Notes under the pieces: model-generated
Told to the model about the DNA's origin: nothing
The model's database searches: none
The model's input: only the letters and a program-made list of their open reading frames with translations
Position numbers and translations under genes: made by a program
Assembly (NCBI GenBank): GCA_028709605.1
Contig: JAQVWR010000002.1
Coordinates: 19,249-83,248, forward strand
Source: Proteiniphilum sp.
GTDB taxonomy: Bacteria; Bacteroidota; Bacteroidia; Bacteroidales; Dysgonomonadaceae
Reading direction: 5' to 3'
Length of the DNA: 64,000 bases
Shown: piece after piece, positions 1 through 8,769 of the stretch
How positions within the stretch are numbered: position 1 is the stretch's first letter
Layout: the number at the start of each line of letters is the position of its first letter

Positions 1-497
1 GCGAGTACCAGATCACTGATATCAATTGAAGGGGACGCAAAAATCACCGATGTGGCAGAAGCACGATCCACTACCAGGGCATAGCCCTGCTCAGTGGCGA
101 TCTCCTTGATCGTTTCGTAAATACTGTCCTGAATGGGTTTGATCAGCTTCTCCTGTTGGGAGAACAATGCCCCCTGGGGTCCGAAGTACCGGTTACGCAA
201 CTCCTGGATAGCGTTCTCTTTCGTCACGATCTCGTTTTCGCGTTTTGTCTTTTCACTCCCCGCCAGGAAGACCAGATCGGCCTGGTATTTCTTGTACAGG
301 GCATTTACAGTCCCCACCTCCTGGTCCACTTCTTTTTGCCACTCCTGTGAGAGTGATTCCAGCTGCTTGTTGGCACTCTCATAGGCGGGTATCTTCTTCA
401 GCATATATTCCATATCAATCAGCGCATATTTCTGTGCATAGCTGTTCCCCATGGAGATCGTTATCAAGAAACCGAAAATAAATAATGCTCTTTTCAT
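1..497 (-). CDS. ompH: OmpH/Skp-family periplasmic chaperone (3' end cut by window edge)
   Basis: Periplasmic chaperone that, in this family, holds unfolded outer-membrane proteins on their way to BamA. I translated it by hand because it runs off the left edge and is absent from the ORF track. It starts MKRALFIFGFL with a signal peptide ending near SYAQ, followed by KYALIDMEYMLKKIP and a Lys/Glu/Gln-rich coiled-coil stretch, then a C-terminal beta segment (YALVVDRASATS...). About 165 codons are visible, close to the usual 160-175, so only the last few residues are probably missing. It follows bamA on the same strand, the conserved Bacteroidales order; a second ompH copy often follows, outside this window. 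Confidence 0.9.
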   Translation of the reverse strand, partial: MKRALFIFGFLITISMGNSYAQKYALIDMEYMLKKIPAYESANKQLESLSQEWQKEVDQEVGTVNALYKKYQADLVFLAGSEKTKRENEIVTKENAIQELRNRYFGPQGALFSQQEKLIKPIQDSIYETIKEIATEQGYALVVDRASATSVIFASPSIDISDLVL

Positions 498-601
498 ATC
501 TTTTTTTTTAGATGTTTGAAACAGGTGATCCTGTCAGGTAAGACGATTCTAAGGATCTAACGTTTAGCATGATGTACGTAAAAATTGTTAAAGAGCAATA
601 A

Positions 602-630
602 ACAACCCATGTCCGGCAGAAGTGGGTTGT
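602..630 (-). terminator. Hairpin between bamA and ompH (attenuator or weak terminator)
   Basis: The inverted repeat ACAACCCA/TGGGTTGT lies 30-60 nt after the bamA stop. On the minus strand it is followed by a short T-rich tract (GTTTATTG) rather than a clean T-run, so partial termination or mRNA end protection before ompH is as likely as full termination. Confidence 0.4.
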
Positions 631-660
631 GATGCAGTTTTCATTCTTCCGGCTCTTCCG

Positions 661-3342
661 TCAGAATTCCTGGCCGATGATGAAATGGAACTGACTTCCG
701 CCTCTTTGCCTGCTTCCTGTACCGAAGACGGTATCAAAACCGTAGGCCCAGTCAATCCCCATCAATCCGATCATCGGAAGGAAGATGCGTGCACCCACAC
801 CTGCAGAACGCTTCAGATCGAAAGGGTTGAGATCGTTCACCTTTTTCCAGGCATTCCCCGCTTCTAAGAAAGCCACCCCATAGATGGTGGAGTTGGGTTC
901 CAGGATGAAGGGATATCGCAGTTCCAGCCCCAGTCTTGTATAAGCCCTCGCCTGCTGTGCAATGGAGTTGTTCTCATACCCTCTCAGGGCAACATTCTCC
1001 GTGGCAAACGAGTTCGAATATCCGCTCATGCCGTCACCTCCCACGTCGAATGTCTCAAATGGGGTTTCCTTGTTCTTGTTGTAATGGCCCAGCACCCCGA
1101 ATTCTACCCTTGTTGCGATCACCGGCGTGCGTTTTACCGTGGAGGGGGTGAGCGGGGTGAAGGTGCGGATCTTCAGTTTCCATTTGTGGTATTCGTTCCA
1201 CCGGTATTTTTCCGGATTGTTGTATGCCATTGCACCGTAATCATTTCCGTCCCACAGGGAGAAGGGCGGTGTGGCACTCACACTCAGGGTAAACTGTGAT
1301 CCGGTTCGGGTATAGATCGGGTTGTCGGTAGATATGCGGGAAAGAGTGAGCCCGAGCGTGATGCTGTGGCTGACACCGGTCTGAAAGGGAAACTGGTTCC
1401 AAGACCAGTTTTTCAGTCCGTAGCGCTGGAACCCGAGCTCGGCCATAAACTGGAAATAATCGTCGGGCCACTCCAGTCTCTTCCCGTAACCCAGAGAAAA
1501 GCCCAGCATGCTGAATACCTGGTTCGGGTCATAGGCATATTCTGCCATATCCTGATAGCCTCCATAGCCTCCATAGCCGCCATATCCTCCGTATCCTCCA
1601 TAAGGGTATCCTCCGTATCCGCCATAACCGTACATATATGGGTTGTAATAGCTGTTCTGTGAATAGTAATCGCTGTTCAGACCGGTATATCGGGAGTAAT
1701 AGGCATTCAAAGAGAGGTTGTTGGGCCTTTTTCCGCCGAACCAGGGCTCCATGAACTGGAACTGATAGGATTGGTAATAACGGCCATTGGTTTGGGCACT
1801 CAATACCAATGTTTGTCCTTCCCCCTGCGGGATGATGCCCCGGTGCATGGACGGGTTGAGCAGGTTCTGCAGGGAGAAGTTGTTCAGTTTCAGACTCAGT
1901 TTGCCTACCAGTCCGGTTACCCCCCATCCGGCGGAGAATTCGATCTGGTCATTTCCCTTCGATGTCAACGGATAGGTGATGTCTACCGTTCCATCTTCCG
2001 GATTGGGATTGATTCCTCCTGAGATGTCGGCAGAGAGGGCCTCCGGATCAAAGTGGCCCGTCTGGGCGATCTCACGTACCGAGCGCAGGAGATCCTCTTT
2101 GCTGAAGACGGCTCCCGGTTTGGTTCGCAATTCCCGGCGGATCACATCTTCATAGAGACGGTCGTTCCCTTGAATGATCACCCGCTTGATCGTGGCTTTG
2201 GGCCCTTCCACCACGCGCAGCTCCAGGTCCACCGAGTCTTTCTCGATGTTGATCTCTACCGGATCAATGTGTGAGAAGAGGTAGCCGTTGTTCTGGTACA
2301 GGTTTACGGCTGCATCTTCATCGCTGATCAGTCGCTCCTGCAGCTTCTTCTGGTTATAGACATCGCCGGGTGCCATATTGAGCAACCGTCCCAGTTGGAC
2401 AGAGGGATACTGGGTGTTGCCCACCCAGTTGATGGAGCGGATGTGATATCGGGGTCCCTCCTCTAAGGCAATCTCAATATTGACCGTTTTATCATTGTGT
2501 TTGTATACGGTGTCGCGGATGATCTCTGCATCGCGGTAGCCCTTCTCGTGATATTTGGTGATCAGGTTTTTTTTATCTTCTTTGTAGAGGTCTTCCACAA
2601 ATTTCTTTGACCGGAACAGGTTGCGGATTTTTCCTTTCTCGTTGGTTTTCTTCATCGCCCTTTTCAGCTGATTGTCGGTGAGCGCCTCGTTTCCTTCGAT
2701 GAGAATACTGTTGACTTTCAGCTTTTCTTTCTTATCGACGTTGATCTCCAGTATGACCTGATTGTGCTGGGTGGTGTCGGGGCGCTGGAAGATTCGTACT
2801 TCAGCATCCCCGAAGCCTTTTTCATCAAAGAAGCTCTTGATGATGGTTTCCGCGCGGTCAATCTGGGGAGGAGTGATCTGGTTCCCTTTTACAAACCCGA
2901 TCTTCTTTTCGATGTCATCCTGTTCGCTCTTCTTCATGCCGAAATAGCGGATGTTGGTCACCCTGGGACGATCGGTGAGGTGGATCTCCAGCCATACGCT
3001 GTCGCCCTCAATCTTTGTCTGCAGGATCTTGACATCTGAGAACAGCCCCTGGCGCCAGAACCGTTTCAACGCTCCGGTAATCTCTTCCCCCGGGATCTGT
3101 ATCTGCCGTCCCTTGGAAAGGCCGGAGAAGCCCACCAATACAAACTTCTGGTCCTCATACATGGTGCCTTCCACACCGGTCACGTCGATATCGGCGATGG
3201 TATACTTCCGGGGGGGGGCCGTATAATTCACATTCAGCTCCGTAGGCAGGGGGGCGGATAGGGTGTCATTGGTCTGCGCCAGTAATGCTGCCTGTGAAAG
3301 TATGGTGGCTAATAGAAGTAAAGGGAATGTTCTCTTCAACAT
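661..3342 (-). CDS. bamA: BamA, outer-membrane protein assembly factor
   Basis: Omp85-family core of the BAM machine, inserting beta-barrel proteins into the outer membrane. The 893-residue protein has a signal peptide (cleavage near SQAALLAQ), an N-terminal periplasmic half of POTRA repeats (for example IADIDVTGVEGT, VNSILIEGNEAL, IKRVIIQGNDRL) and a C-terminal barrel from about residue 480 ending in ...FHFIIGQEF with the usual terminal Phe. It lies between uppS and ompH, the standard order. One barrel loop holds an unusual Gly-Gly-Tyr repeat (about residues 571-597, annotated separately). The start at 3342 gives a clean signal peptide and sits 45 nt after the uppS stop. Confidence 0.97.
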   Translation of the reverse strand: MLKRTFPLLLLATILSQAALLAQTNDTLSAPLPTELNVNYTAPPRKYTIADIDVTGVEGTMYEDQKFVLVGFSGLSKGRQIQIPGEEITGALKRFWRQGLFSDVKILQTKIEGDSVWLEIHLTDRPRVTNIRYFGMKKSEQDDIEKKIGFVKGNQITPPQIDRAETIIKSFFDEKGFGDAEVRIFQRPDTTQHNQVILEINVDKKEKLKVNSILIEGNEALTDNQLKRAMKKTNEKGKIRNLFRSKKFVEDLYKEDKKNLITKYHEKGYRDAEIIRDTVYKHNDKTVNIEIALEEGPRYHIRSINWVGNTQYPSVQLGRLLNMAPGDVYNQKKLQERLISDEDAAVNLYQNNGYLFSHIDPVEINIEKDSVDLELRVVEGPKATIKRVIIQGNDRLYEDVIRRELRTKPGAVFSKEDLLRSVREIAQTGHFDPEALSADISGGINPNPEDGTVDITYPLTSKGNDQIEFSAGWGVTGLVGKLSLKLNNFSLQNLLNPSMHRGIIPQGEGQTLVLSAQTNGRYYQSYQFQFMEPWFGGKRPNNLSLNAYYSRYTGLNSDYYSQNSYYNPYMYGYGGYGGYPYGGYGGYGGYGGYGGYQDMAEYAYDPNQVFSMLGFSLGYGKRLEWPDDYFQFMAELGFQRYGLKNWSWNQFPFQTGVSHSITLGLTLSRISTDNPIYTRTGSQFTLSVSATPPFSLWDGNDYGAMAYNNPEKYRWNEYHKWKLKIRTFTPLTPSTVKRTPVIATRVEFGVLGHYNKNKETPFETFDVGGDGMSGYSNSFATENVALRGYENNSIAQQARAYTRLGLELRYPFILEPNSTIYGVAFLEAGNAWKKVNDLNPFDLKRSAGVGARIFLPMIGLMGIDWAYGFDTVFGTGSRQRGGSQFHFIIGQEF
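1553..1632 (-). repeat. GGY-coding tandem repeat inside bamA
   Basis: Imperfect 9-bp units (on the plus strand of the type tcCATAGCC / tcCGTATCC) encode roughly eight Gly-Gly-Tyr or Pro-Tyr-Gly units. By topology (after the EPWFGGKR turn and the strand NNLSLNAYYSRY, before the strand MLGFSLGYGKRL) this should be a surface-exposed loop of the barrel. Every unit is a multiple of three, so slippage would alter loop length without breaking the frame. Confidence 0.8.
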
Positions 3343-3387
3343 TGTGATATTTTTCTTTTCGCTGATTGTCAGTGGTTCAGTGTAGAT

Positions 3388-4140
3388 TCATTTTTGATCC
3401 GATTCGATCTGTTCGCTGATCATGCCATATCGCCTTTCTCGTTTCTGATAATTCAGAATGGCTTTGTAAAGCTCCTCTTCGTTAAAATCAGGCCAGAAGG
3501 TCTCCGTGAAATAAAATTCCGTATAGGCACATTGCCATAAAAGGAAATTACTGATTCTCTGTTCACCTCCGGTACGGATCAGCAGATCGGGATCGGGAAG
3601 ATCGCGGGTGGTGAGATACTGGCTGAGGATCTCTTCGTTAATCTCCTCTTCCCGCAGGGTACCGGCTTTTACATCACGGCTGATCTTTCTGGCGGCTTCT
3701 GTCAGCTCCCACTTGGAGGAATAGCTGAGAGCGATCACCAGGGTGAGCCTCTCTCCGCCGGCGGTCTCATGAATACACTCCTGAAGGGTCTCCCGTACAT
3801 GGCCGGGTAACCGGTCTACATTGCCGATACAAACGATCCTTACGCCGTTCTTTTTCAGCGCTGCTGTCTCCCGTGTGAGGGCATAGACCATCAAATCCAT
3901 CAGCCCGTTCACCTCCTCTGAGGGACGACGCCAGTTCTCCGTGGAAAAAGCATATAGCGTAAGGTATTGAACCGATGCCCTGGAGGCGGCTTCCGCCACC
4001 CTCCTGATCGCTTCTACACCTTCTTTGTGTCCTTCGCCTCTGTCTAAACCCCTGGCTTTTGCCCAGCGTCCGTTCCCATCCATGATAATGGCTATATGGG
4101 CAGGAAGGCGGTTATGGTCCAGTTTGTCTATCAACGACAT
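3388..4140 (-). CDS. uppS: Isoprenyl transferase (undecaprenyl diphosphate synthase)
   Basis: Cytosolic cis-prenyltransferase that condenses farnesyl diphosphate with isopentenyl diphosphates to make the C55 carrier for peptidoglycan and O-antigen. The 250-residue protein is full length and has the family signatures IIMDGNGRWAKARG near residue 18, the SFSTENW-type segment (AFSTENWRRP) and RTGGEQRISNFLLWQ with FWPDF near the C-terminus. It follows porG by about 20 nt and precedes bamA by 45 nt, so it is very likely cotranscribed with both. A polar effect on uppS and bamA would be costly, which fits porG being damaged by point lesions and not by an insertion. Confidence 0.97.
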   Translation of the reverse strand: MSLIDKLDHNRLPAHIAIIMDGNGRWAKARGLDRGEGHKEGVEAIRRVAEAASRASVQYLTLYAFSTENWRRPSEEVNGLMDLMVYALTRETAALKKNGVRIVCIGNVDRLPGHVRETLQECIHETAGGERLTLVIALSYSSKWELTEAARKISRDVKAGTLREEEINEEILSQYLTTRDLPDPDLLIRTGGEQRISNFLLWQCAYTEFYFTETFWPDFNEEELYKAILNYQKRERRYGMISEQIESDQK

Positions 4141-4160
4141 CTTTTGTTGGCTGTTTTTTA

Positions 4161-4846
4161 TTAGTTACCGTAACAGGGATCCTCGCGTAAGCTGAAATCC
4201 CATGTAAGGTAGATCATTGTGATTGAATACCAGTCCTGATTCTTCAGGCGACTTCCCTGAATGCCGTAGGGATGTTGCAGGTTTCATTCTGCCCCATTCT
4301 GTGTGACATCGAAGTCGTCACTGAACAGCTTCCTCATCGAAAATTCAATTCCGATATTCATCCTGTTTTTAATTTTATATTTCAATCCCGCTCCAAAAGG
4401 GATGTTCGCATTCAGGAACGATCGTTCCCCCGTGGCATATGTGAGCCCCGCACCAGCTAGCAGATAGGGGTATAGCGCTTGGTATGCTGGTATTCATACC
4501 GGTCGCTGTAAGGCAGAAAATTGAATTCTACCTGTGAACCCACTCCTGTAAAGGTGCGGCGGAAAGCGCTTTGTGACCCGAACGGGAAGGAGTTGCCACT
4601 TTCTGCCGTATTGCCGGAGACGCTTCCTGTCAATATGTTCGCTTTCACAGCCCAATGGAGGCTGAGGTTGTAGCGCATCAGGAGACCCCCTGCAATGCCC
4701 GGATGCAGAAAAAAGCAGCTCTTGTTGGCATCACCCATGTAGGAAGAAGTGCCTGCAGCCCCTCCTATCTCGTATCGGTACTCCTGAGCGTGGAGGCCTG
4801 CGGATACAAAGAGGCAGCATAGCAGGGAGAGCCATAATGAGCGCAT
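4161..4846 (-). pseudogene. porG: PorG-like (DUF6089) outer-membrane protein, disrupted by a frameshift and an in-frame stop
   Basis: PorG is an outer-membrane component of the type IX secretion system in Porphyromonas gingivalis. The start at 4846 (MRSLWLSLLCCLFVSAGLHAQ, a clean signal peptide) is preferred to the ORF-track start, as it lies one base after the stop of the upstream gene. The reading frame runs to ...HTKRYTP and then hits TAG. Adding one base to the four-base G run at 4467-4470 restores YLLAGAGLTYATGERSFLN and onward, up to a TGA at 4284-4286 following TQNGAE. Beyond it the same frame continues with LKNQDWYSITMIYLTWDF to TAA at 4161. So there are two lesions, with family-like sequence conserved on both sides. 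Recent decay, sequence error, or recoding are all possible; position before uppS-bamA supports the identity. Confidence 0.8.
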
Positions 4847-4847
4847 C

Positions 4848-6203
4848 TTACATTCCCGTAAATTTATTGAGGCATCCCCTCCATACATCCGTAATTTGAG
4901 CCTGATCGGAAGATATTCCGCCGAATATCCATATATGATTTTTCGTATCGGTAAGAACCGATGCGTGTGTTCGCTTTGGGAAGCTGGCGGGAAAAGACTG
5001 ATTTTCTTCCGCTTCCTGCCAGTCCAGTCCGAAATTGTCGGAGAAGTACAGGAGGTTCTTTCCTGCAGACGCCGCCATCAGATAGGGTTTGTTGTCATAA
5101 TAAAACAGACTGTTCCCTTGCAGGGTGAGCGATGAAGGTACCCTGGAAAGGATAGAAGAAATAACACCCTCCTTTTTCTGCAGGATCCAGATCTGATTGG
5201 AGGGGATGTTGTCTGCTGTGGTTCTTCCCGCCAGCAAAATGTATTTTACCGAGAAGGATGTGGGGTTATCCACTTTCGTGGCAGCAAAATCCCTGACCGG
5301 GATGTTGTCGGGTACCTTGTTCCTCATCACTACCTGCGTGAAATCGGTTGTCTCCGCAAAACGGAGGCTGTTGTCGTGATCGATTGCCACCAGCAGAGCG
5401 CCCCCCACAGTCGCGGGAAGGGTGCCATAGATCGCTTTTACGCTGTAGGGTGCGGAGACGGCACTCCACACGATGCCGTCCGGCGAATGGTAGACCGTAT
5501 TGCTTGTGTAGTCCAGGACAAAGATCCCCTTGTCGGAAACGGTGAGGGTAGAAAGATCGGTTGTTGTGGGCAGTCCCTGGATATTGAGTGAAGACCACTC
5601 AACGCCGTCGTCTGTCGGTGTACAGACTGCCTCAATCCTGTCAACCGTCCGGTAGTAGGTGATGAGACGCTCCCCGAGGGCAACGGTTTGTTGTGATAGG
5701 GGGGCCACAGGAAGATAGTTCGTTTTCAGATTCTCCCAGGTGAGGGTATAGGGGTCCTTCTGATAGATATGTAATTCGAAGGTGTATGTCCTGGTTGATT
5801 TCCCGTCCGGGGCGGTGGTGGTGATCTTTTGCAGCCGGTTGACCGCCACTGAGTCAGACGCTCGCCAGAGGAAGGTGCTGTCCGGATGCAGCGTAAGGGT
5901 CACCTGGGCGAAAGGGCTGTAGGTGCTGGCTCCCCTGATCGACAGTAACACGCTGTCGACATGAAACTGATAAGGCAGCGGTTTTTTGTTGAATATCCTG
6001 CCGTTGATCTGGTCAATGGTGAATTGTGTGGCAGATAAAAGAGCGGCGGTGTCCGTTTTGGATGAGATGGAGAACGCATATATCTGCGCATCAGGCGAAT
6101 ATTCCACATTGTCATTCGATGAATTCAGGCAAGAGGAGAGGGACAACAGGGTCATGACAAGCACCGATGCCAAGGAGAAATATTTAGATATCATTTGTTT
6201 CAA
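4848..6203 (-). CDS. DUF6242-family lipoprotein with beta-propeller-like C-terminus
   Basis: A 451-residue predicted lipoprotein: the signal peptide ends in a lipobox (SLSSC, Cys about residue 25). The N-terminal part (NVEYSPDAQIYAFSISS and onward) resembles the DUF6242 family of Bacteroidales; the rest has repeated Trp/Gly-rich segments such as LYFSDNFGLDWQEA and HIWIFGGISSDQAQI, which look like BNR/Kelch blades. Its stop codon is one base from the porG start (TAAgATG on the minus strand), implying translational coupling and perhaps a shared envelope role. The exact function is unknown to me. It has its own -7 box just upstream. Confidence 0.85.
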   Translation of the reverse strand: MKQMISKYFSLASVLVMTLLSLSSCLNSSNDNVEYSPDAQIYAFSISSKTDTAALLSATQFTIDQINGRIFNKKPLPYQFHVDSVLLSIRGASTYSPFAQVTLTLHPDSTFLWRASDSVAVNRLQKITTTAPDGKSTRTYTFELHIYQKDPYTLTWENLKTNYLPVAPLSQQTVALGERLITYYRTVDRIEAVCTPTDDGVEWSSLNIQGLPTTTDLSTLTVSDKGIFVLDYTSNTVYHSPDGIVWSAVSAPYSVKAIYGTLPATVGGALLVAIDHDNSLRFAETTDFTQVVMRNKVPDNIPVRDFAATKVDNPTSFSVKYILLAGRTTADNIPSNQIWILQKKEGVISSILSRVPSSLTLQGNSLFYYDNKPYLMAASAGKNLLYFSDNFGLDWQEAEENQSFPASFPKRTHASVLTDTKNHIWIFGGISSDQAQITDVWRGCLNKFTGM

Positions 6204-6231
6204 AAATATTGTACACCAGGTTTAAGTAGTG

Positions 6232-6239
6232 CAAAAGTA
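6232..6239 (-). promoter_or_regulatory. -7 box TACTTTTG for the DUF6242-porG-uppS-bamA operon
   Basis: Perfect match to the Bacteroidetes -7 consensus TAnnTTTG on the minus strand, 29 nt before the DUF6242 start codon. I see no clear -33 box. Confidence 0.6.
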
Positions 6240-6276
6240 GAAAGATTTTTCGCTATAACCATATTAAAATGAATAT

Positions 6277-7347
6277 TTAAAGAAAATTTCGAGTTCTTTT
6301 ACTCTTTAAATGAATTTGGAGCGAGCAGGCATATTTTTCGGCAGTGATGATTTCTCCCTGTATATCAGGTGCTTCCACCCCTTTGTGGAGAAGCATTTCA
6401 GACCTCTCCACATACGCTTCGTCCCATAGATCGCTGTCGATAAAAGTAGATAACAGGCGGGATCCTCCCTCCACCAAAAGAGAGTGGATGTGCTCTCTGT
6501 AGAGGTGGTCAAGGATCTGTGTATTGGTATCTTTGTCGAAGTCTATCACGATCTCTTTTACCTGGCGGGAGAGTGGGGGTTGCCTGCGGAGAGAGGCGGT
6601 AAAGACGATGGTGGGAGCCATCCCGTTGAACAGGGCCGCATGAGAAGGGATTCTATGTTCCCGGTCAATGACGATCCGGGTAGGGTGAGGCCCGAACCAT
6701 TTCCGGGAGGTGAGCTGTGGGTTGTCGAGCAGGGCGGTATGGGTTCCCACCAGGATGCCCTGTACCTGTGTACGCAATTTGTGCACCATGCTTTGTGTGA
6801 GGGGGGTGGAGAGAATTGCCGGGGCTTTTTCTTCGAGCGATGTGCGCAGGTGGTCCATAAACCCGTCGCGGCTCTGAGCCCATTTCAGGATCACATAGGG
6901 CCTCTTTTGGAGCTGGTTGACAAAAAAGGCCCTGTTCAGCTCTCGCGCTTCTTCCTCCAGCATGCCTACCGTTACATCGATGCCGACCGCTCTCATCATG
7001 GCAATGCCCTTGCCGGATACCCCGGGGTTTGGATCCGTCACCGCCACGACTACCTTCGGTATTTTCCGTGAAATAATCAGTTCGGAACAGGGCGGTGTTT
7101 TGCCGTAATGCGCACAGGGTTCGAGTGAGACATACAGGGTGGCTTCGGAGAGGAGCGACGGCTCTTTGACCGCAGCAATGGCGTTCACCTCCGCATGCGG
7201 CTCCCCGTATCGGCGGTGATATCCCTCGCCAATGATCTGGCCGTGGTGCACGATGACGGCTCCCACCATGGGATTGGGGGCGGTATAACCCTCCCCCTTT
7301 CGGGCCAGCTGAAGACAACGCTCCATATATTTCGGAAGTACACTCAT
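6277..7347 (-). CDS. ribD: Bifunctional riboflavin biosynthesis deaminase/reductase
   Basis: Second and third steps of riboflavin synthesis: deamination of diaminohydroxyphosphoribosylaminopyrimidine, then reduction with NADPH. The N-terminal cytidine-deaminase-like domain (about residues 1-145) carries the zinc motif HAEVNAI followed by PCAHYGKTPPC. The C-terminal reductase domain contains ILKWAQSRDG, an LVGTHTALLDNPQLTSR segment and the LVEGGSRLLSTF nucleotide-binding segment. At 356 residues it is full length. It is divergent from prmC, with no other rib gene nearby and no FMN riboswitch that I can recognise in the 75-bp gap. Confidence 0.96.
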   Translation of the reverse strand: MSVLPKYMERCLQLARKGEGYTAPNPMVGAVIVHHGQIIGEGYHRRYGEPHAEVNAIAAVKEPSLLSEATLYVSLEPCAHYGKTPPCSELIISRKIPKVVVAVTDPNPGVSGKGIAMMRAVGIDVTVGMLEEEARELNRAFFVNQLQKRPYVILKWAQSRDGFMDHLRTSLEEKAPAILSTPLTQSMVHKLRTQVQGILVGTHTALLDNPQLTSRKWFGPHPTRIVIDREHRIPSHAALFNGMAPTIVFTASLRRQPPLSRQVKEIVIDFDKDTNTQILDHLYREHIHSLLVEGGSRLLSTFIDSDLWDEAYVERSEMLLHKGVEAPDIQGEIITAEKYACSLQIHLKSKRTRNFL

Positions 7348-7354
7348 TTTTTTC

Positions 7355-7362
7355 TATCTTTG
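7355..7362 (+). promoter_or_regulatory. -7 box TATCTTTG for prmC-recX-comF
   Basis: Perfect TAnnTTTG match in the ribD/prmC divergent gap, about 60 nt before the prmC start. No -33 box stands out. Confidence 0.6.
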
Positions 7363-7422
7363 TTATGGCGATGATCCGCCGCTCACTGCCGGAGGATCCT
7401 TTCTTTCAAACATTCATTCGTT

Positions 7423-8262
7423 ATGCAGCACATCATTCGGTATATCCGGCAAGAGTTGGGTGAACGTTATTCTCTCTCGGAGAGAACCACACTGGCCCGT
7501 ATCATTCTGGAAGAGGTGAGCGGCCTCACATTTGCCGGCATAGCGACAGGCAAAATTAGCAATTTATCCGATTCGCAGGCCCGTGAACTGGAACAGATTC
7601 TCTCTCGACTGAAAAAGGGGGAACCTTTTCAATATGTGCTGGGGAAAACCTGCTTTTATGGCATGGAGTTCCGTGTGGGGCCCAGTGTGCTGATCCCCCG
7701 TCCCGAAACGGAGGAGTTGGTGGAGTGGATCATTGCCGGGAATGGGTGCGAACCATGCACTGTACTGGATATCGGCACCGGTAGCGGTTGTATTGCTGTT
7801 ACCCTGGCCGTGAAAATGACACAGGCCCGGGTAGATGCCTGGGAACTCTCGGTCGGGGCATTGCAGCTGGCAGAGGAGAATGCCCGCCGGAACCATGCGG
7901 CGGTGCGCTTTTCACAGCGAGATATCCTCCAACGGTTTGCCTGTGAGACGCAATATGATCTGATCGTGAGTAATCCGCCCTATATCACGGAAGCTGAAAA
8001 AGGGTCAATGGAGCCCACGGTAGCCGCATTTGAGCCGGGGGAGGCGCTTTTTGTGCCGGACCGGGATCCGTTGCTTTTTTATCGCAGGATAGCGGAGCTG
8101 GCAAACGGATTGTTGAAGGAGGGCGGGAGATTGTATTTCGAGATCCATCGCAGCAGAGGGGAGATCGTTTGCAGGATGCTTCGGGAGAAAGGGTTCGGGG
8201 AGGTTGAGTTGAGAAAAGATCTCTCCGGAAATGACCGGATGGTCAGGGCGGTTAAAAAATGA
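7423..8262 (+). CDS. prmC: Peptide chain release factor N5-glutamine methyltransferase
   Basis: SAM-dependent enzyme that methylates the Gln of the GGQ motif in release factors RF1 and RF2, making termination efficient. The 279-residue protein has an N-terminal helical domain (residues 1-80), the SAM-binding motif VLDIGTGSGCIAV and the diagnostic NPPYI active-site motif (VSNPPYITEAEK). Length is normal. It heads a compact plus-strand run with recX starting 6 nt after its stop. Confidence 0.96.
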   Translation: MQHIIRYIRQELGERYSLSERTTLARIILEEVSGLTFAGIATGKISNLSDSQARELEQILSRLKKGEPFQYVLGKTCFYGMEFRVGPSVLIPRPETEELVEWIIAGNGCEPCTVLDIGTGSGCIAVTLAVKMTQARVDAWELSVGALQLAEENARRNHAAVRFSQRDILQRFACETQYDLIVSNPPYITEAEKGSMEPTVAAFEPGEALFVPDRDPLLFYRRIAELANGLLKEGGRLYFEIHRSRGEIVCRMLREKGFGEVELRKDLSGNDRMVRAVKK

Positions 8263-8268
8263 AGAAAG

Positions 8269-8769
8269 ATGGACGGGCCAAAGAAGATGATTACCCCGGA
8301 ACAGGCATACGCACGCATGTCGCGGATATGCGCACAGAAAGAGTATGCCCCTTACGACATCCGGCAGAAGCTACTGCGGATGGAACTCCCTGCCGATGCG
8401 GTGGAAACGCTCCTGAGTCGTTTGAAGAAAGAGAAGTACCTTGATGAGAAACGCTATGCAGAGAGCTATATCCACGATAAGCTGCATTTCAACAAATGGG
8501 GCAAGAGGAAGATCGAGCTGCATCTCAGTCAGAAGAAGATCCCTCCCGCAGTGATCCGTGATGCATTTGCGCGTTTTCCCGACAGCCTGCTTACCGACTC
8601 GCTGCAGACGTTGCTGGAAAAGAAACGGAAGAGCGTCACCGGGCACTCTGCGTATGAGCGGAACGGCAAGCTGATTCGGTATGCCCTAGGGAGAGGTTTT
8701 TCCATGGATGAGATCATCCGGTGTCTGAAGAAGATCGATATTGATTTTTTCCCCGATGAGACGCAATGA
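8269..8769 (+). CDS. recX: RecX-family regulator of RecA
   Basis: RecX proteins bind inside the RecA filament groove and restrain recombinase activity. The 166-residue protein is all helical, with three-helix repeats visible (YAPYDIRQKLLRM..., LKKEKYLDEKRYAESYIHDKL, KIELHLSQKKIPPAVI...). RecA itself is not in the window. The start at 8269 is used; an internal Met seven codons in (8287) is possible. Its last 14 bases overlap comF, so the two are probably translationally coupled. Confidence 0.9.
   Translation: MDGPKKMITPEQAYARMSRICAQKEYAPYDIRQKLLRMELPADAVETLLSRLKKEKYLDEKRYAESYIHDKLHFNKWGKRKIELHLSQKKIPPAVIRDAFARFPDSLLTDSLQTLLEKKRKSVTGHSAYERNGKLIRYALGRGFSMDEIIRCLKKIDIDFFPDETQ

Noticed and set aside
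4272-4460. 62-aa plus-strand ORF in the damaged porG region
   Set aside because: It is the reverse of the frameshifted porG tail, whose minus-strand translation clearly fits DUF6089.
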